Assembly (NCBI GenBank): GCA_964598695.1
Contig: CAZRDB010000012.1
Location: 1 to 50,588, forward strand
DNA length: 50,588 bases
Source of the DNA: CAZRDB01 sp964598695
Lineage (GTDB): Bacteria; Armatimonadota; Zipacnadia; UBA1398
Direction: 5' to 3'
Within the stretch, counting starts at the first letter, position 1; each line of letters begins with the position of its first letter. The notes beneath the pieces were generated by a model. That model was not told the origin of the DNA. It saw only the letters and a program-made list of their open reading frames with translations, and did not search any database. Shown piece by piece: positions 1 to 8,357 of this stretch. The position numbers and the translations under genes are program-made.

Positions 1-123
1 GGCGCCGCAGAACAGCCAGCCGAGGTGGGCCTGCTTCTGCAGCGCGACGCCGCGGAGGCCGCGCGTGGCGAGCAGCGCGCGGATCCGCCCCAGCTTGCAC
101 GCGAACTCCTGCGAGCGGGTCAC
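1..123 (-). CDS. M24-family (Xaa-Pro/creatinase-type) peptidase, N-terminal fragment
   Basis: This minus-strand reading frame starts at a GTG at 123 and runs off the left edge of the window, giving 41 codons. A GGAGAGG ribosome-binding site lies 8 nt upstream of the GTG. The visible residues begin with a short charged helix, followed by a strand-like segment with the pattern GVALQKQAHLGWLFCG. That pattern resembles the start of the creatinase/prolidase N-terminal domain found in M24-family aminopeptidases. The metal-binding catalytic domain would lie outside the window, so the enzyme assignment rests on this short segment only. It lies 41 bases downstream of rpe on the same strand and could be co-transcribed with it. 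No function is certain. Confidence 0.45.
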   Translation of the reverse strand, partial: MTRSQEFACKLGRIRALLATRGLRGVALQKQAHLGWLFCGA

Positions 124-164
124 GGGGTCGTCCTCTCCGGTTGGCGGGTGGGCGGAGGTTCGGG

Positions 165-827
165 CTAGCGCGCCGCCTGCTGCCGGGAGCGCAGGCACCG
201 GATACTCTCGGTGTAGTCGCTGCCCGGGACGAAGATGCTGGCGCCGCCGACGATGATGTCGGCGCCGGCCTCTTCGACCAGCCGCACGATGTCCGGGCGC
301 AGCCCTCCGTCGACCTGGATCTTCACGTCGAGTCCGCGCTCGTCGATCGTCTGGCGCAGGTCGCGGATCTTGCGGAGGACCGAGGGGATGAACGACTGGC
401 CGGCAAAGCCCGGGTTGACCCCCATCACGACCACGAGATCGACGAACTCGAGCACGTAGTCGACCCCCTCGAGCGGTGTCGTGGGGTTGAGGGCGACGCC
501 TGGGACGACATCGAAGGAGCGGATCACCTGGACCGTGCGGTGCAGGTGGTTGGTCGCCTCGATGTGGACCGTGATGATGTTGGCGCCGGAGATCGCGAAG
601 CTCTCGATGTAGCGATCGGGGTCGGCGATCATCAGGTGGGCGTCGAAGGGAAGGTCGGTCTCGTCCCGCAACGCCTCGAGCATGAAGGGCCCGAAGGTGA
701 TGTTGGGCACGAACGCGCCGTCCATGATGTCGAAATGCAGGAGATCGGCGCCGGCTTCTTCGAGGAGCTTGATCTCCTCGCCAAGACGGGTGAAGTCCGC
801 GCAGATGATCGACGGGGCTATCTTCAT
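165..827 (-). CDS. rpe: Ribulose-phosphate 3-epimerase
   Basis: This 220-residue cytoplasmic TIM-barrel enzyme interconverts ribulose 5-phosphate and xylulose 5-phosphate in the pentose phosphate pathway. Visible family signatures are the N-terminal KIAPSIICADF strand, HFDIMDGAFVPN (catalytic Asp and metal site), FDAHLMI (metal-binding His), MGVNPGFAGQ, and the phosphate-binding VDGG and GGASIF loops. The length is normal for the family. The frame also has starts at 833 and 869. I prefer the ATG at 827 because GGAG at 834-837 sits 6 nt upstream and the conserved N-terminus begins there. It is divergent from the FHA gene pair and has its own promoter-like sequence at 885-914. Confidence 0.95.
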   Translation of the reverse strand: MKIAPSIICADFTRLGEEIKLLEEAGADLLHFDIMDGAFVPNITFGPFMLEALRDETDLPFDAHLMIADPDRYIESFAISGANIITVHIEATNHLHRTVQVIRSFDVVPGVALNPTTPLEGVDYVLEFVDLVVVMGVNPGFAGQSFIPSVLRKIRDLRQTIDERGLDVKIQVDGGLRPDIVRLVEEAGADIIVGGASIFVPGSDYTESIRCLRSRQQAAR

Positions 828-858
828 GCACATCTCCGACGAACGGCGCTGCCGCGAG

Positions 859-887
859 TAGACCGTCAACCCAGGTCTGCCTATAAT
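859..887 (+). promoter_or_regulatory. Sigma70-type promoter for the FHA gene run
   Basis: A perfect TATAAT box lies at 882-887. A partial -35, TAGACC at 859-864, lies exactly 17 bp upstream. Predicted transcription starts near 894, about 100 nt before the first FHA start codon at 994. Its -10 overlaps the -10 of the divergent rpe promoter. Confidence 0.6.
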
Positions 888-914
888 CTACCGTGCGTTG
901 GGGCCTGCTGTCGA
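885..914 (-). promoter_or_regulatory. Sigma70-type promoter for rpe
   Basis: On the minus strand, TCGACA (909-914, five of six matches to TTGACA) is followed by an 18-bp spacer and TAGATT (885-890). Predicted transcription starts near 878, giving a leader of about 50 nt before the rpe ATG at 827. The -10 shares bases with the -10 of the plus-strand promoter, so the two probably cannot be occupied at once. Confidence 0.5.
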
Positions 915-993
915 GTCGGCAGGAACCGTTGCTTGGAGACCCCGCTCGAACGCACGCGCGATCTGCGGCTCTGGGCGGGGTTGTTGGAGGATC

Positions 994-1719
994 ATGGGCG
1001 TTCTCGCCTCACTCGAGCGAGCACTGCGGGGCCTCTTCGAGGGCTTCTCGGGGCGCACATTCGGAGGAGCCCTGCAGCCGCAGGAGCTGCTGCGCCGTCT
1101 CGCCACCGAGCTGGTCAGTTCCGAGCATCCCGGGCCCGAGGGCCCGGTCGTCGCCAACACCTTCACGCTCGAACTCTCCCAGGGCGACGCGCGCGCCCTC
1201 CAGGCCGAGCTGCCGGCACTCACGGCCGAGAGCCTGGCCCTGCTCGCCGCACTCGTGCGCGAGCGCGGCTTCCGAACGGTCGGCCCCTTCGAGGTCCGCT
1301 TCCAGACGGGCGCCCGGCTCGCCGCGGGCCAGCTCCGCGTCGAGCGCCGCGTGCGTCCGGGCGCGCCCCTGATCCGCGTCGAGGCGGTTGCCGGCCCCGA
1401 TCGGGGCCGCGTGTTCAGCGGGGCCGCGCGCGATCTCACGATCGGCCGCGCGCCGGAGTGTACGATCTGCCTCGCCGACACCGACGTCTCGCGCCAACAC
1501 GCGGCGCTGCGCAGCCGGGGCGACCTGCTCCTGATCGAGGACCTCGGCAGCACCAACGGCACCTACGTTGGCGGCCGTGCCGTCACCCAACGCGAGTTGG
1601 CCGACGGCGAGGCGCTCGAGATGGGCGCGACGATCCTGCGCGTGACCCGCGCGGGGATCGCGTGGGATTCGGAGACCCCGGCGGGGATCGCCTCCGCCAC
1701 GGAGACGGCACTGCCATGA
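994..1719 (+). CDS. FhaA-like protein: DUF3662-type N-terminal domain plus FHA domain
   Basis: This 241-residue cytoplasmic protein has two parts. Residues 1 to about 120 resemble the FhaA N-terminal domain (DUF3662): the FGGALQPQELLRRL helix, an ANTFTLELS strand and a GPFEVRF strand. A C-terminal FHA domain follows, with the phosphothreonine-binding signatures TIGR, SRQHA and GSTNGTYV. FHA domains bind phosphothreonine peptides. In actinobacteria FhaA and FhaB sit beside the kinase PknB and cell-wall genes, but no Ser/Thr kinase is visible in this window. The ATG at 994 follows GGAGG at 986-990. The FhaB-like gene starts 22 bases downstream, so the two are probably co-transcribed. Confidence is high for the domains and moderate for a role in cell-wall or division signalling. 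Confidence 0.85.
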   Translation: MGVLASLERALRGLFEGFSGRTFGGALQPQELLRRLATELVSSEHPGPEGPVVANTFTLELSQGDARALQAELPALTAESLALLAALVRERGFRTVGPFEVRFQTGARLAAGQLRVERRVRPGAPLIRVEAVAGPDRGRVFSGAARDLTIGRAPECTICLADTDVSRQHAALRSRGDLLLIEDLGSTNGTYVGGRAVTQRELADGEALEMGATILRVTRAGIAWDSETPAGIASATETALP

Positions 1720-1741
1720 GCCGCGCCGGGGAGGAGGCCCC

Positions 1742-2212
1742 ATGTACGAGTTCCCCCCGCTGGCCGTGAGGATCGCGCTGGCGCTGTGTCTCTACGTCTT
1801 CCTGCTCATCGCCTACCGCGAGCTGTACCGCACCGTCCGCCAGACCCGGCCGCCGGGCGGCGGAGGCCACACGGCGCCGCCGGCCACGCGCGGCGCGCTG
1901 GGCGCCCGGCCGGTGCCGACGCTCACGGTCGTCTCGGCCGGCGAGAGTTCCCGGATCCGCGTCGGCGAGGCATTCGCCCTGCTGCACACGAACACGTTGG
2001 GGCGGACGCCCGACAACTCGATCGTGCTGAACGACCAGTGGGTCTCGAAGCAGCACGCGCGGATCGACTTCGACGGACACGGCTTCCTCGTGAGCGACAT
2101 GGGGTCGACGAACGGCACGCTGGTCGACGGAATGCGGGTCGAGAGGCCGGTCGAGCTGGGGCCGGGAACAAGGGTTCAGCTCGGTTCGACCGTATTGGAG
2201 TACAGCGAGTAA
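1742..2212 (+). CDS. FhaB-like membrane-anchored FHA-domain protein
   Basis: This 156-residue protein has one transmembrane helix near the N-terminus (about residues 8-24, hydrophobic and ending in YREL). A proline/glycine-rich linker follows, then an FHA domain with TLGRTPDNSIVL, SKQHARI and GSTNGTLV. The layout matches actinobacterial FhaB/FipA: a membrane anchor followed by a cytoplasmic phosphothreonine-binding module. The ATG at 1742 follows a GGGGAGGAGG ribosome-binding site. The pairing with the FhaA-like gene just upstream supports a shared role in reading phosphorylation at the membrane. The kinase partner is not in this window. Confidence 0.85.
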   Translation: MYEFPPLAVRIALALCLYVFLLIAYRELYRTVRQTRPPGGGGHTAPPATRGALGARPVPTLTVVSAGESSRIRVGEAFALLHTNTLGRTPDNSIVLNDQWVSKQHARIDFDGHGFLVSDMGSTNGTLVDGMRVERPVELGPGTRVQLGSTVLEYSE

Positions 2213-2241
2213 GCGGATCGGTCGCCGAAGGAGGCACGTCG

Positions 2242-2760
2242 ATGGTAGCCAGAGCCCCGTTTCGATTCCCGCGCCGCGTGCTGCGTGCGCGCAACTTGGC
2301 CGGCGCGGCGGTGCTCGCGCTGTTGCTGACATCGAGCGGATGCGCCTATCTCACCTACGCGCTGCTCGGCTACGAGCTGTACGACCGCTACATCGATCGA
2401 GACCGCGGCGACAGGACCACGCGGATCGTCTACCTGGTTCGCTCCTCGGGCGCCGGCACACCAACCCTCGTGGGGGCGCGCGTCGAGCTGTACGCGCTCA
2501 AGACCGGCGGCTCGGCGACCAACCCGGACGACTTCGAGACCATCCCCGACGCGGTCCGCGAGACCAACGAGGACGGCGAGGCGCTCGTCTACATCAAGTC
2601 CTCGCCGCGTGAGGTGCGCGACAACATCATCCAGCCTTCGTTGACCTACCTGGAGCGCGTGAGCGCACCCGGCTTCGGGACCTTTGAGGGCGTCCGGGAG
2701 GGCATCGACGAGCACGCGGGCCTGGTGGAAGCCGACCCGATCTCGCTGGTCCCCAAGTAG
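2242..2760 (+). CDS. Predicted lipoprotein, unknown function
   Basis: This 172-residue protein has an Arg-rich N-terminus, a hydrophobic stretch and a candidate lipobox ending at Cys34 (TSSGC). The match is imperfect at -3, so lipidation is likely rather than certain. After the Cys comes a charged, Tyr-rich stretch (residues about 40-60). A beta-rich region about residues 60-170 then reads like a small immunoglobulin/transthyretin-like domain: GARVELYAL, then a TNEDGEALVYI turn. I do not recognise a named family. The ATG at 2242 follows AAGGAGG at 2228-2234 with 7 nt spacing. It lies between the FHA pair and the secreted subtilase, and the gaps are short enough for co-transcription. Confidence 0.7.
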   Translation: MVARAPFRFPRRVLRARNLAGAAVLALLLTSSGCAYLTYALLGYELYDRYIDRDRGDRTTRIVYLVRSSGAGTPTLVGARVELYALKTGGSATNPDDFETIPDAVRETNEDGEALVYIKSSPREVRDNIIQPSLTYLERVSAPGFGTFEGVREGIDEHAGLVEADPISLVPK

Positions 2761-2772
2761 TCGGTCCGCCCG

Positions 2773-2831
2773 CCCTCTCGCAACCGGGAACGAGCCGCGC
2801 GCGCCGCGCGTCCTAGCCGTACGCGAGAGGG
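2773..2831 (+). promoter_or_regulatory. Hairpin able to cover the subtilase ribosome-binding site
   Basis: CCCTCTCGC at 2773-2781 is perfectly complementary to GCGAGAGGG at 2823-2831. The loop is about 41 nt and itself very G+C-rich. The 3' arm contains the GAGAGGGG ribosome-binding site of the subtilase start at 2842. Pairing would hide it, so this may control translation. That role is inferred from complementarity only. Confidence 0.35.
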
Positions 2832-2841
2832 GTTGTGCGCG

Positions 2842-5019
2842 ATGGCTCGTTCCTCCAGCCCTCCGGTGGCCTCCGCGACCCGGCGCGGGGTCGGCCTCGC
2901 CCGAATCGGGCTCGCGGCCTGCCTCCTTACCGCGGCCGTCGGGTGCGGCAGCGTGGTCCTCCAGCCCGGGGTCGTGGGCGATCCCCCCCTGCCCGGCGAG
3001 CAGGCGGCGGCCGGCGATATCCCCTCGATCTTCTCCTCGTTCTCCGACTGGATCCGCCCGAACGAGCTGATCGTGAAGTACCGGCCCGGCACCACCTCGG
3101 CGCGGGCCACGGCACTCGAGGCGCGCCTGGGAGCCGTTGTCGCGAAGCAGGATCTCCAGGGGCTGTTGCGGCTGCTGGTGCTCCCGGCGGGAACCGACCT
3201 AGAAGCGGTCATCGGCGAGTACATCGGCCTGCCCGAGGTCGAGTACGCCGAACCCAACCTCAAGGTAGTCATGCCGGAGCCGGCGGCCGCGGCCACGAGT
3301 GCCGGGCTCGCGACGGCCTCAGCCGTAACCGCTAACGACCCGCTCTTCGCCGTCCAGTGGCATCTCAAGCAGGTAGGCCTCGAGCGGGCGTGGCAGCTCT
3401 CGGGCGGGGGCAAGCCGTCGGCCATCGTCGCCGTGGTCGACACCGGGGTCGCCTACGAGGACTACGGCGTCTTCTCGCGGGCCGACGATCTCGCGGGCGT
3501 GCGCTTCGTGGGGGGCTACGACTTCGCCAACGGCGACGCGCACCCCAACGACGACCAGGGCCACGGCACGCACGTCACGGGCACGATCGCCCAAACCACC
3601 GGCAACGGGCTGGGCTGCGCCGGCATCGCGCCGTACGTGAGCATCATGCCGGTGAAGGTGCTCGACTACCTCGGCTCGGGCTCGAGCTACGACGTCGCCG
3701 AGGGGATCCGCTTCGCGGTCACACACGGCGCGAAGGTCATCAACATGAGCCTCGGGGGGCCCACGCCCGACCGCACCATGCGCGATGCCTGTCAGTACGC
3801 GTACGACCACAACGTGGTGGTCTGCTGCGCGGCCGGCAACGACGGCGGCGAGGTCAACTACCCCGCGGGCTACAGCACCACGCTGTGCGTCTCGGCCACC
3901 GACTATGCGAAGCAGCTCACCGGCTACTCCTCGCACGGGCCCGAGGTCGACGTGGCCGCGCCGGGGGGCGACACCGACGCGGATCTCGATGATGACGGCC
4001 GGCCGGACGGCGTGCTGCAGCAGACCTTCCGCGACCTGGTCCCCCTGACCGGTTTCGACTACGTCTGGCTCAACGGCACCTCGATGGCGACGCCGCACGT
4101 CGCCGGCGCGGTCGCCCTACTGCTGTCGAACGGGCTCTCGACGGCCAACAACACCGAGGCGGTGCGGAACCTGTTCGCGGCGAGTTGCGAGGACCTGGGG
4201 ACCGCCGGCAAGGACGACCAGTACGGCCACGGCCTGCTGCGGATCGACCGAGCCCTCGAGACGCTCGGGGGAGGACAGCCGGACGACGATCCGCCCGACC
4301 CGTGGACGCCCCCGGACGACGGTGAAGAGACACCCCTGCCCGACGGCGCCATCGTCCTCTCGCCGGGCACTGCCTCGCCCTGGGTGCAGTTCGGCTCGCC
4401 TGTGAGCGCCCTGCCCGGCGAGGTCTTCAGCCCCGCCCCGGACAACCTGCTCGCCTGGGCCGGCGCCACGCAGGCATGGGTCCCGGCCGACCGGCTCTCG
4501 GTGGGCGGCGGCGTCTTCCTGAGCCTCAGCACACCGATCAACGCCTACCTCGACACCCGCTACCGGGTGAGCCCCTCCGAGGAGGTCACCGTCCCGCTGT
4601 ACAAGGGCTGGACGTTCGTCGGCAACCCCTACGACCGCGCGCTCCCGTGGAACGGCGACGCGATCGAGGTGCGCGACGCCACGGGCAGCCGTGTCGGGAG
4701 CCTCAACGAGGCATGGGACCGGTACATCCTGGTCGGCTACGCGTGGACCTGGGACGAGGATGCCGGACGGTACGTGCAGGTCGGCGACCCGGAGCTGGTC
4801 CCCGAGCCCAACGTGCTCGACGCCGTGCCCCTCGTGCGCGGCGCGTGGATCCGCTGTTTCCAGGAGGGCCTCACGCTGGCCTGGACCGGTCTCGACCTGT
4901 TCGAGACCGCGGGCGCCGCCACACGCGGGAGCGACCCTCGGCTCGCCGACCGGCACTGGCAGGAGCTGATCCGGCAGATGCGGACCGCCGAGCCGCCTCC
5001 CGCGCCTCCCGCGCGGTAG
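2842..5019 (+). CDS. Secreted or lipid-anchored S8-family (subtilisin-like) serine peptidase
   Basis: This 725-residue exported peptidase has a complete catalytic triad: Asp200 (VVDTG), His241 (GHGTHVTG) and Ser414 (GTSMATPH). The oxyanion Asn333 lies in AAGND. The N-terminus has an Arg-rich region, a hydrophobic core and a lipobox-like AVGC at residues 32-35. Residues about 70-140 look like an inhibitor-I9-type propeptide. After the catalytic domain (about 170-480) comes an Asp/Pro-rich linker, then a beta-rich C-terminal domain of about 200 residues that I do not recognise. I prefer the ATG at 2842 over the TTG at 2833 because of ribosome-binding-site spacing. It probably acts on extracytoplasmic proteins; the substrate is unknown. 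Confidence 0.9.
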   Translation: MARSSSPPVASATRRGVGLARIGLAACLLTAAVGCGSVVLQPGVVGDPPLPGEQAAAGDIPSIFSSFSDWIRPNELIVKYRPGTTSARATALEARLGAVVAKQDLQGLLRLLVLPAGTDLEAVIGEYIGLPEVEYAEPNLKVVMPEPAAAATSAGLATASAVTANDPLFAVQWHLKQVGLERAWQLSGGGKPSAIVAVVDTGVAYEDYGVFSRADDLAGVRFVGGYDFANGDAHPNDDQGHGTHVTGTIAQTTGNGLGCAGIAPYVSIMPVKVLDYLGSGSSYDVAEGIRFAVTHGAKVINMSLGGPTPDRTMRDACQYAYDHNVVVCCAAGNDGGEVNYPAGYSTTLCVSATDYAKQLTGYSSHGPEVDVAAPGGDTDADLDDDGRPDGVLQQTFRDLVPLTGFDYVWLNGTSMATPHVAGAVALLLSNGLSTANNTEAVRNLFAASCEDLGTAGKDDQYGHGLLRIDRALETLGGGQPDDDPPDPWTPPDDGEETPLPDGAIVLSPGTASPWVQFGSPVSALPGEVFSPAPDNLLAWAGATQAWVPADRLSVGGGVFLSLSTPINAYLDTRYRVSPSEEVTVPLYKGWTFVGNPYDRALPWNGDAIEVRDATGSRVGSLNEAWDRYILVGYAWTWDEDAGRYVQVGDPELVPEPNVLDAVPLVRGAWIRCFQEGLTLAWTGLDLFETAGAATRGSDPRLADRHWQELIRQMRTAEPPPAPPAR

Positions 5020-5086
5020 CGGGCCGCAAACGCGGCGGAGCCCTCGCGCGTAGGCCTCATGGGGGCGGCCGGAGAGGCGGATCCGC

Positions 5087-6271
5087 ATGACTGCTCTGAT
5101 GCCCGTTCTCGCGCTCTTCACGCTCGCGTTCGGGGCGACCGACCCGACGGTCTGCGCCCTGACGGGGACCGAGTTGCCCTCGGCGACGGCCCTGTGCCCG
5201 TACACCGGCCTCCCGGCGGCGACGGAGGCCCCCGAGCCGTCGATGTCGCTCGACTTCGAGGGGACGGAGCCCGTCCTCCAGCCGCTTGCGGGAAGCAAGG
5301 TCGGCCTTGCGGCGGGAGAGGCCAAGCACGGCGCCGCGTGCCTCGAGATCGACTGCCGCGGCGTCTCGCAGGCGGGCGGCGATCTGCCCCCCGGCGCGCT
5401 GCTGCCAACCCCTTCCCGCCCCGTCGGCGCGGTCGCGTTCTGGGTCAAGGCCGAGACCTCGGCGCCGCTCGCCCTCGTGGCGGTCGAAGACGATCAGAGC
5501 GCCTACTTCGCCTTCCTGTTCATCGGCGGCGGCCGATGGCAGCGCGTGGTCGTGGACATGGACTCCCTGCTGCCCGCTCCCGACACCGCGCCGGATGAGA
5601 ACGGCGCGCTCGATCCACACCAGATCGGCGCCCTCATTCTCTGTGACCCGGCCGGCTTCGGCGCCATGACCCAGCCCTCGCGGCTTCACCTGTTCCTCGA
5701 CGACCTGGTGCTGCGGCCCGAGCCGGTCCGCGCGAAGCCCCTCCTCGCCGACAACGGGATCCAGGCCGGCGACCTCTCGATCTCCGGGCTCGGCTGGATG
5801 CCGATGGGCCCCGCGGCGGCGGACCTGGTGGAGCTGGCGGACGAGCCGGGCACGTTCGCCGCCCGCCTCACCCGGAGCGATGCCACCAGCCTCTGCGCGT
5901 GGATCGCTCTCCTGCCCGTGTTCGGGGTCCGCGGACCGTGGCTCTCGGTCGAGGTGCAGGTGCGGGTCGAGTCGCCGTGCCGGATTGCCATCGGCGCCTC
6001 GGAGCAGGGGGGCGCGGAGTACTACCAGGTCATCCCGGTCGACGAAGCGGGGGTCTGGCAGAGCGTCACGGCGCGGGCCGACGGCTTCTCGCAGGCCTCC
6101 GACAAGCCCGATACCGGCAACGGCCGGCTCGACACCGACCGCGTCCTCTCTCTGGCGATCGCCTCGCTGCCCGATGAACCCGGGGCCGGACCGTGGCGTA
6201 ACGTAGTCGAGATCCGCCGGGTCGTCGTCGTCCCGATCCCCGAGGAGGGCGATGCGGACCCGTTCCGATAG
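5087..6271 (+). CDS. Secreted protein with two beta-sandwich-like domains, unknown function
   Basis: This 394-residue protein begins with a short signal peptide (about residues 1-16). A segment with two Cys residues follows (CALTG and CPYTG). Two beta-rich domains come next, about 52-210 and 215-390. Each has the look of a carbohydrate-binding or CIA30-like jelly roll: SLDFEG, an AVAFWVKAET strand, GRWQRVVVDM, then LDDLVL; and in the second half GVWQSVTARADGF. Comparable fragments are common in secreted proteins of environmental bacteria that bind glycans. No catalytic motif is visible, so a binding role is inference. It lies between a subtilase and a SpoIID protein and probably belongs to the same secreted set. 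Confidence 0.6.
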   Translation: MTALMPVLALFTLAFGATDPTVCALTGTELPSATALCPYTGLPAATEAPEPSMSLDFEGTEPVLQPLAGSKVGLAAGEAKHGAACLEIDCRGVSQAGGDLPPGALLPTPSRPVGAVAFWVKAETSAPLALVAVEDDQSAYFAFLFIGGGRWQRVVVDMDSLLPAPDTAPDENGALDPHQIGALILCDPAGFGAMTQPSRLHLFLDDLVLRPEPVRAKPLLADNGIQAGDLSISGLGWMPMGPAAADLVELADEPGTFAARLTRSDATSLCAWIALLPVFGVRGPWLSVEVQVRVESPCRIAIGASEQGGAEYYQVIPVDEAGVWQSVTARADGFSQASDKPDTGNGRLDTDRVLSLAIASLPDEPGAGPWRNVVEIRRVVVVPIPEEGDADPFR

Positions 6272-6353
6272 CAGGAGGCCCTCTCGGCCGGCCGCGACCG
6301 CCGCCGGCCCGGGCCGAAGCCCTCGCCGTCGGCCCGGCCGAGGAGGTAGCCCA

Positions 6354-7689
6354 TTGGCGCGGTCCATCGGGATCGCTGTTGCACTGCTTGCGCTGTCCTT
6401 CGCCATGGCCCACGGAACGGCCCCGTCCGCTCCGCCAGCGCCACCGCCCGAGGTGGTGCGGATCGCCACGGGCGAGAGCCCCGTGCGCGTGCTGCTCACG
6501 GAGCGGGCGACCGAGGTGNNNNNNNNNNGCGGCCGCCGGCGAGACACTCTCGGCCAGCGCCTCCGATTCGATGGAGATCCCGGCGCTCGCCCACGCGCCC
6601 GAGTTCGTCCTCCGCCGGAGCAGCGATCGCGCGCGGCCGGTCGCCCTGGAGTGGGCGGCGACCGGCGGTCAGAGCCTCGCGAAGGCGGTGATCGCGACCG
6701 ACGCCGGGGGAACCGTACGGGTGACCGCCCGGGCCCAGGGACGGGTGCTCGTCGACGGAGCCTACCCCGGCTCCGTCATCGTTCTCCCGAGCGCGGAAGG
6801 GCGCGTCACGCTCGTCAACCAGGCTTCGATCGACCAGTACCTGCTCGGCGTGGTCCCGCGCGAGATCGGCGCCGGCAGCCCGCTGGAGGCGCTCAAGGCC
6901 CAGACGGTGGCGGCCCGCTCGTACGCGATCGGGCGCGCGCTCTCGGCACGGGGCAAGGCATGGGACCTCACCGCGGACACGAGCAGCCAGGCCTATGGCG
7001 GCGTAAGCGGCAAGCTCGATGGCGTCCGGCGCGCCGTCGGCGAGACGCATGGCCTCGTGCTCATGGCCGATGGCGGGGTGGTCCGTGCGACCTACCACGC
7101 CTGCTGCGGCGGCTCGACGGCCGAGGCGGCGGACATCTGGGGTGGCAGTCTGCCCGGGGCGCGCGCCGTCTACGACGGCCCCGGCCGCGCGAGTGACCTC
7201 TCCGACGAGCAGCGAGTTCGAGCGCTCCTGCTCGATGCTTCGCCCTCGCTCTTCTGCGCCGGGACGGACATGTTCCGCTGGCGGCGCCGCTACACCGCGC
7301 AGCAGATCGAGACCGCGCTCGCGCGCCGGCAGTCGGGCGGGGTCGGCAAGCTGCTCGACGTCCGCGTCTCGGGCCGCGCGGCGAGCGGCCACGTCCGTAC
7401 GCTGACCTTCGTCGGCAGCAAGCGCACGATCTCCGTCCAGGGCGATCCGATCCGCTGGGCGCTCGGTGGCGACGGCCTCCCGAGCACCTTCTTCAGCCTC
7501 GACCGCGCGGGAGGAGGGCAGCCCTACACGGCGTACGAGTTCTTCGGCGGCGGCTGGGGCCATGGGGTCGGCCTGTGCCAATCGGGAGCGATCGGGATGG
7601 CGCGCGCGGGCTACGACTTCCGCGCGATCCTCGCCCACTACTACGCCGGCGCGACCGTCGCCGACCTCTCGGGAGTGGAGACGCCGTGA
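6354..7689 (+). CDS. SpoIID/LytB-domain protein (peptidoglycan-related), interrupted by an assembly gap
   Basis: The protein has an N-terminal signal sequence and a complete SpoIID domain: QYLLGVVPREI, LKAQTVAARSYA, DTSSQAYGG, YHACCGGSTAEAADIWGG, and a C-terminal GGGWGHGVGLCQSGA motif. SpoIID proteins are lytic transglycosylases or bind peptidoglycan glycan strands; non-sporulating bacteria also carry them. I choose a TTG start at 6354 because AGGAGGT at 6341-6347 is correctly spaced and the next residues form a normal signal peptide. The ATG at 6252 would add an unlikely Arg/Pro-rich leader. Ten Ns at 6519-6528 split the gene into two frames. Intact codons flank the gap, so its true length must be a multiple of three. 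The frameshift is an artefact. Confidence 0.85.
6519..6528. other. Assembly gap (10 Ns) inside the SpoIID gene
   Basis: A placeholder run of Ns. Complete codons end at 6518 and resume at 6529, so the unknown sequence must be a multiple of three bases. Confidence 0.95.
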
Positions 7690-8357
7690 GCGCCCGGATG
7701 CTGGCCCTCCCCGACGCCCCGCGAGCGGCCGATCCGGCCGTCGCGGAGGCCGCGGAGCTGCTTGCGGGGGGCGGCGTGCTCGCGCTCCCGACCGAGACGG
7801 TCTACGGCCTGTGCGCGAGCCTTGCCCGGCCGGAGGCGGTCGCGCGTCTCTGGGCGATCAAGGGCCGCGAGGAGCGTACGCCGATCGCGATGCTCCTCCC
7901 CTCGGCGGCGGAGATCGTGCGGTGGGCCGAGGTGCCCCCGTGGGCGCAACCGCTGTTGGCCGAACTGCTCCCCGGTCCCCTCACGGTCGTGCTCCACCCC
8001 ACGCGCGCGGAGACCGCTCGGCTCGGCTCGGAGGAGACGGTGGGCATCCGCGTGCCCGACCACGCGATCGCCCGCGCGCTGCTCGAGGCGCTGGGCGGCC
8101 CGATCGCGGCCACCAGCGCCAACCGGAGCGGCCGGCCCCCCCTCGCGACCGCGGAGGAGGTCGTGCGTGATCTGGGCGACGAGGTCGACCTGGTGCTGAC
8201 CGGCGGGCCGGCCGGCGCCGGCGTCGCGTCGACGGTCGCGGACCTGACGGTCTTCCCCCCCCGCATCCTGCGCGAGGGGGCCATCGCCGGCGAGACGATC
8301 CTCGCCTACGCCTCGTCGGTGTCGGAGATCAGCAGGCTGACCGACGAGTTGGAGTGA
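7686..8357 (+). CDS. tsaC: L-threonylcarbamoyladenylate synthase (TsaC/Sua5/YrdC family)
   Basis: This 223-residue cytoplasmic enzyme makes threonylcarbamoyl-AMP from threonine, bicarbonate and ATP. It is the first step of the t6A37 modification of tRNAs that read ANN codons. Family signatures seen are LPTETVYGL, IKGREERTPIAMLL (usually KxR plus P), LLPGPLTVVL, VGIRVPDH and ATSANRSGRPP. The length fits the short YrdC-type form without a Sua5 C-terminal domain. The GTG at 7686 overlaps the stop of the SpoIID gene (GTGA) and follows a GGAGTGGAG ribosome-binding site. Its last 52 bases overlap the 3' end of prs on the other strand. Confidence 0.92.
   Translation: MSARMLALPDAPRAADPAVAEAAELLAGGGVLALPTETVYGLCASLARPEAVARLWAIKGREERTPIAMLLPSAAEIVRWAEVPPWAQPLLAELLPGPLTVVLHPTRAETARLGSEETVGIRVPDHAIARALLEALGGPIAATSANRSGRPPLATAEEVVRDLGDEVDLVLTGGPAGAGVASTVADLTVFPPRILREGAIAGETILAYASSVSEISRLTDELE

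Noticed and set aside
141..1769. A 542-codon plus-strand frame antisense to rpe and running over the first FHA gene
   Set aside because: It is a shadow of high-G+C coding on the other strand. It has no recognisable domain, while rpe and the FHA gene do.
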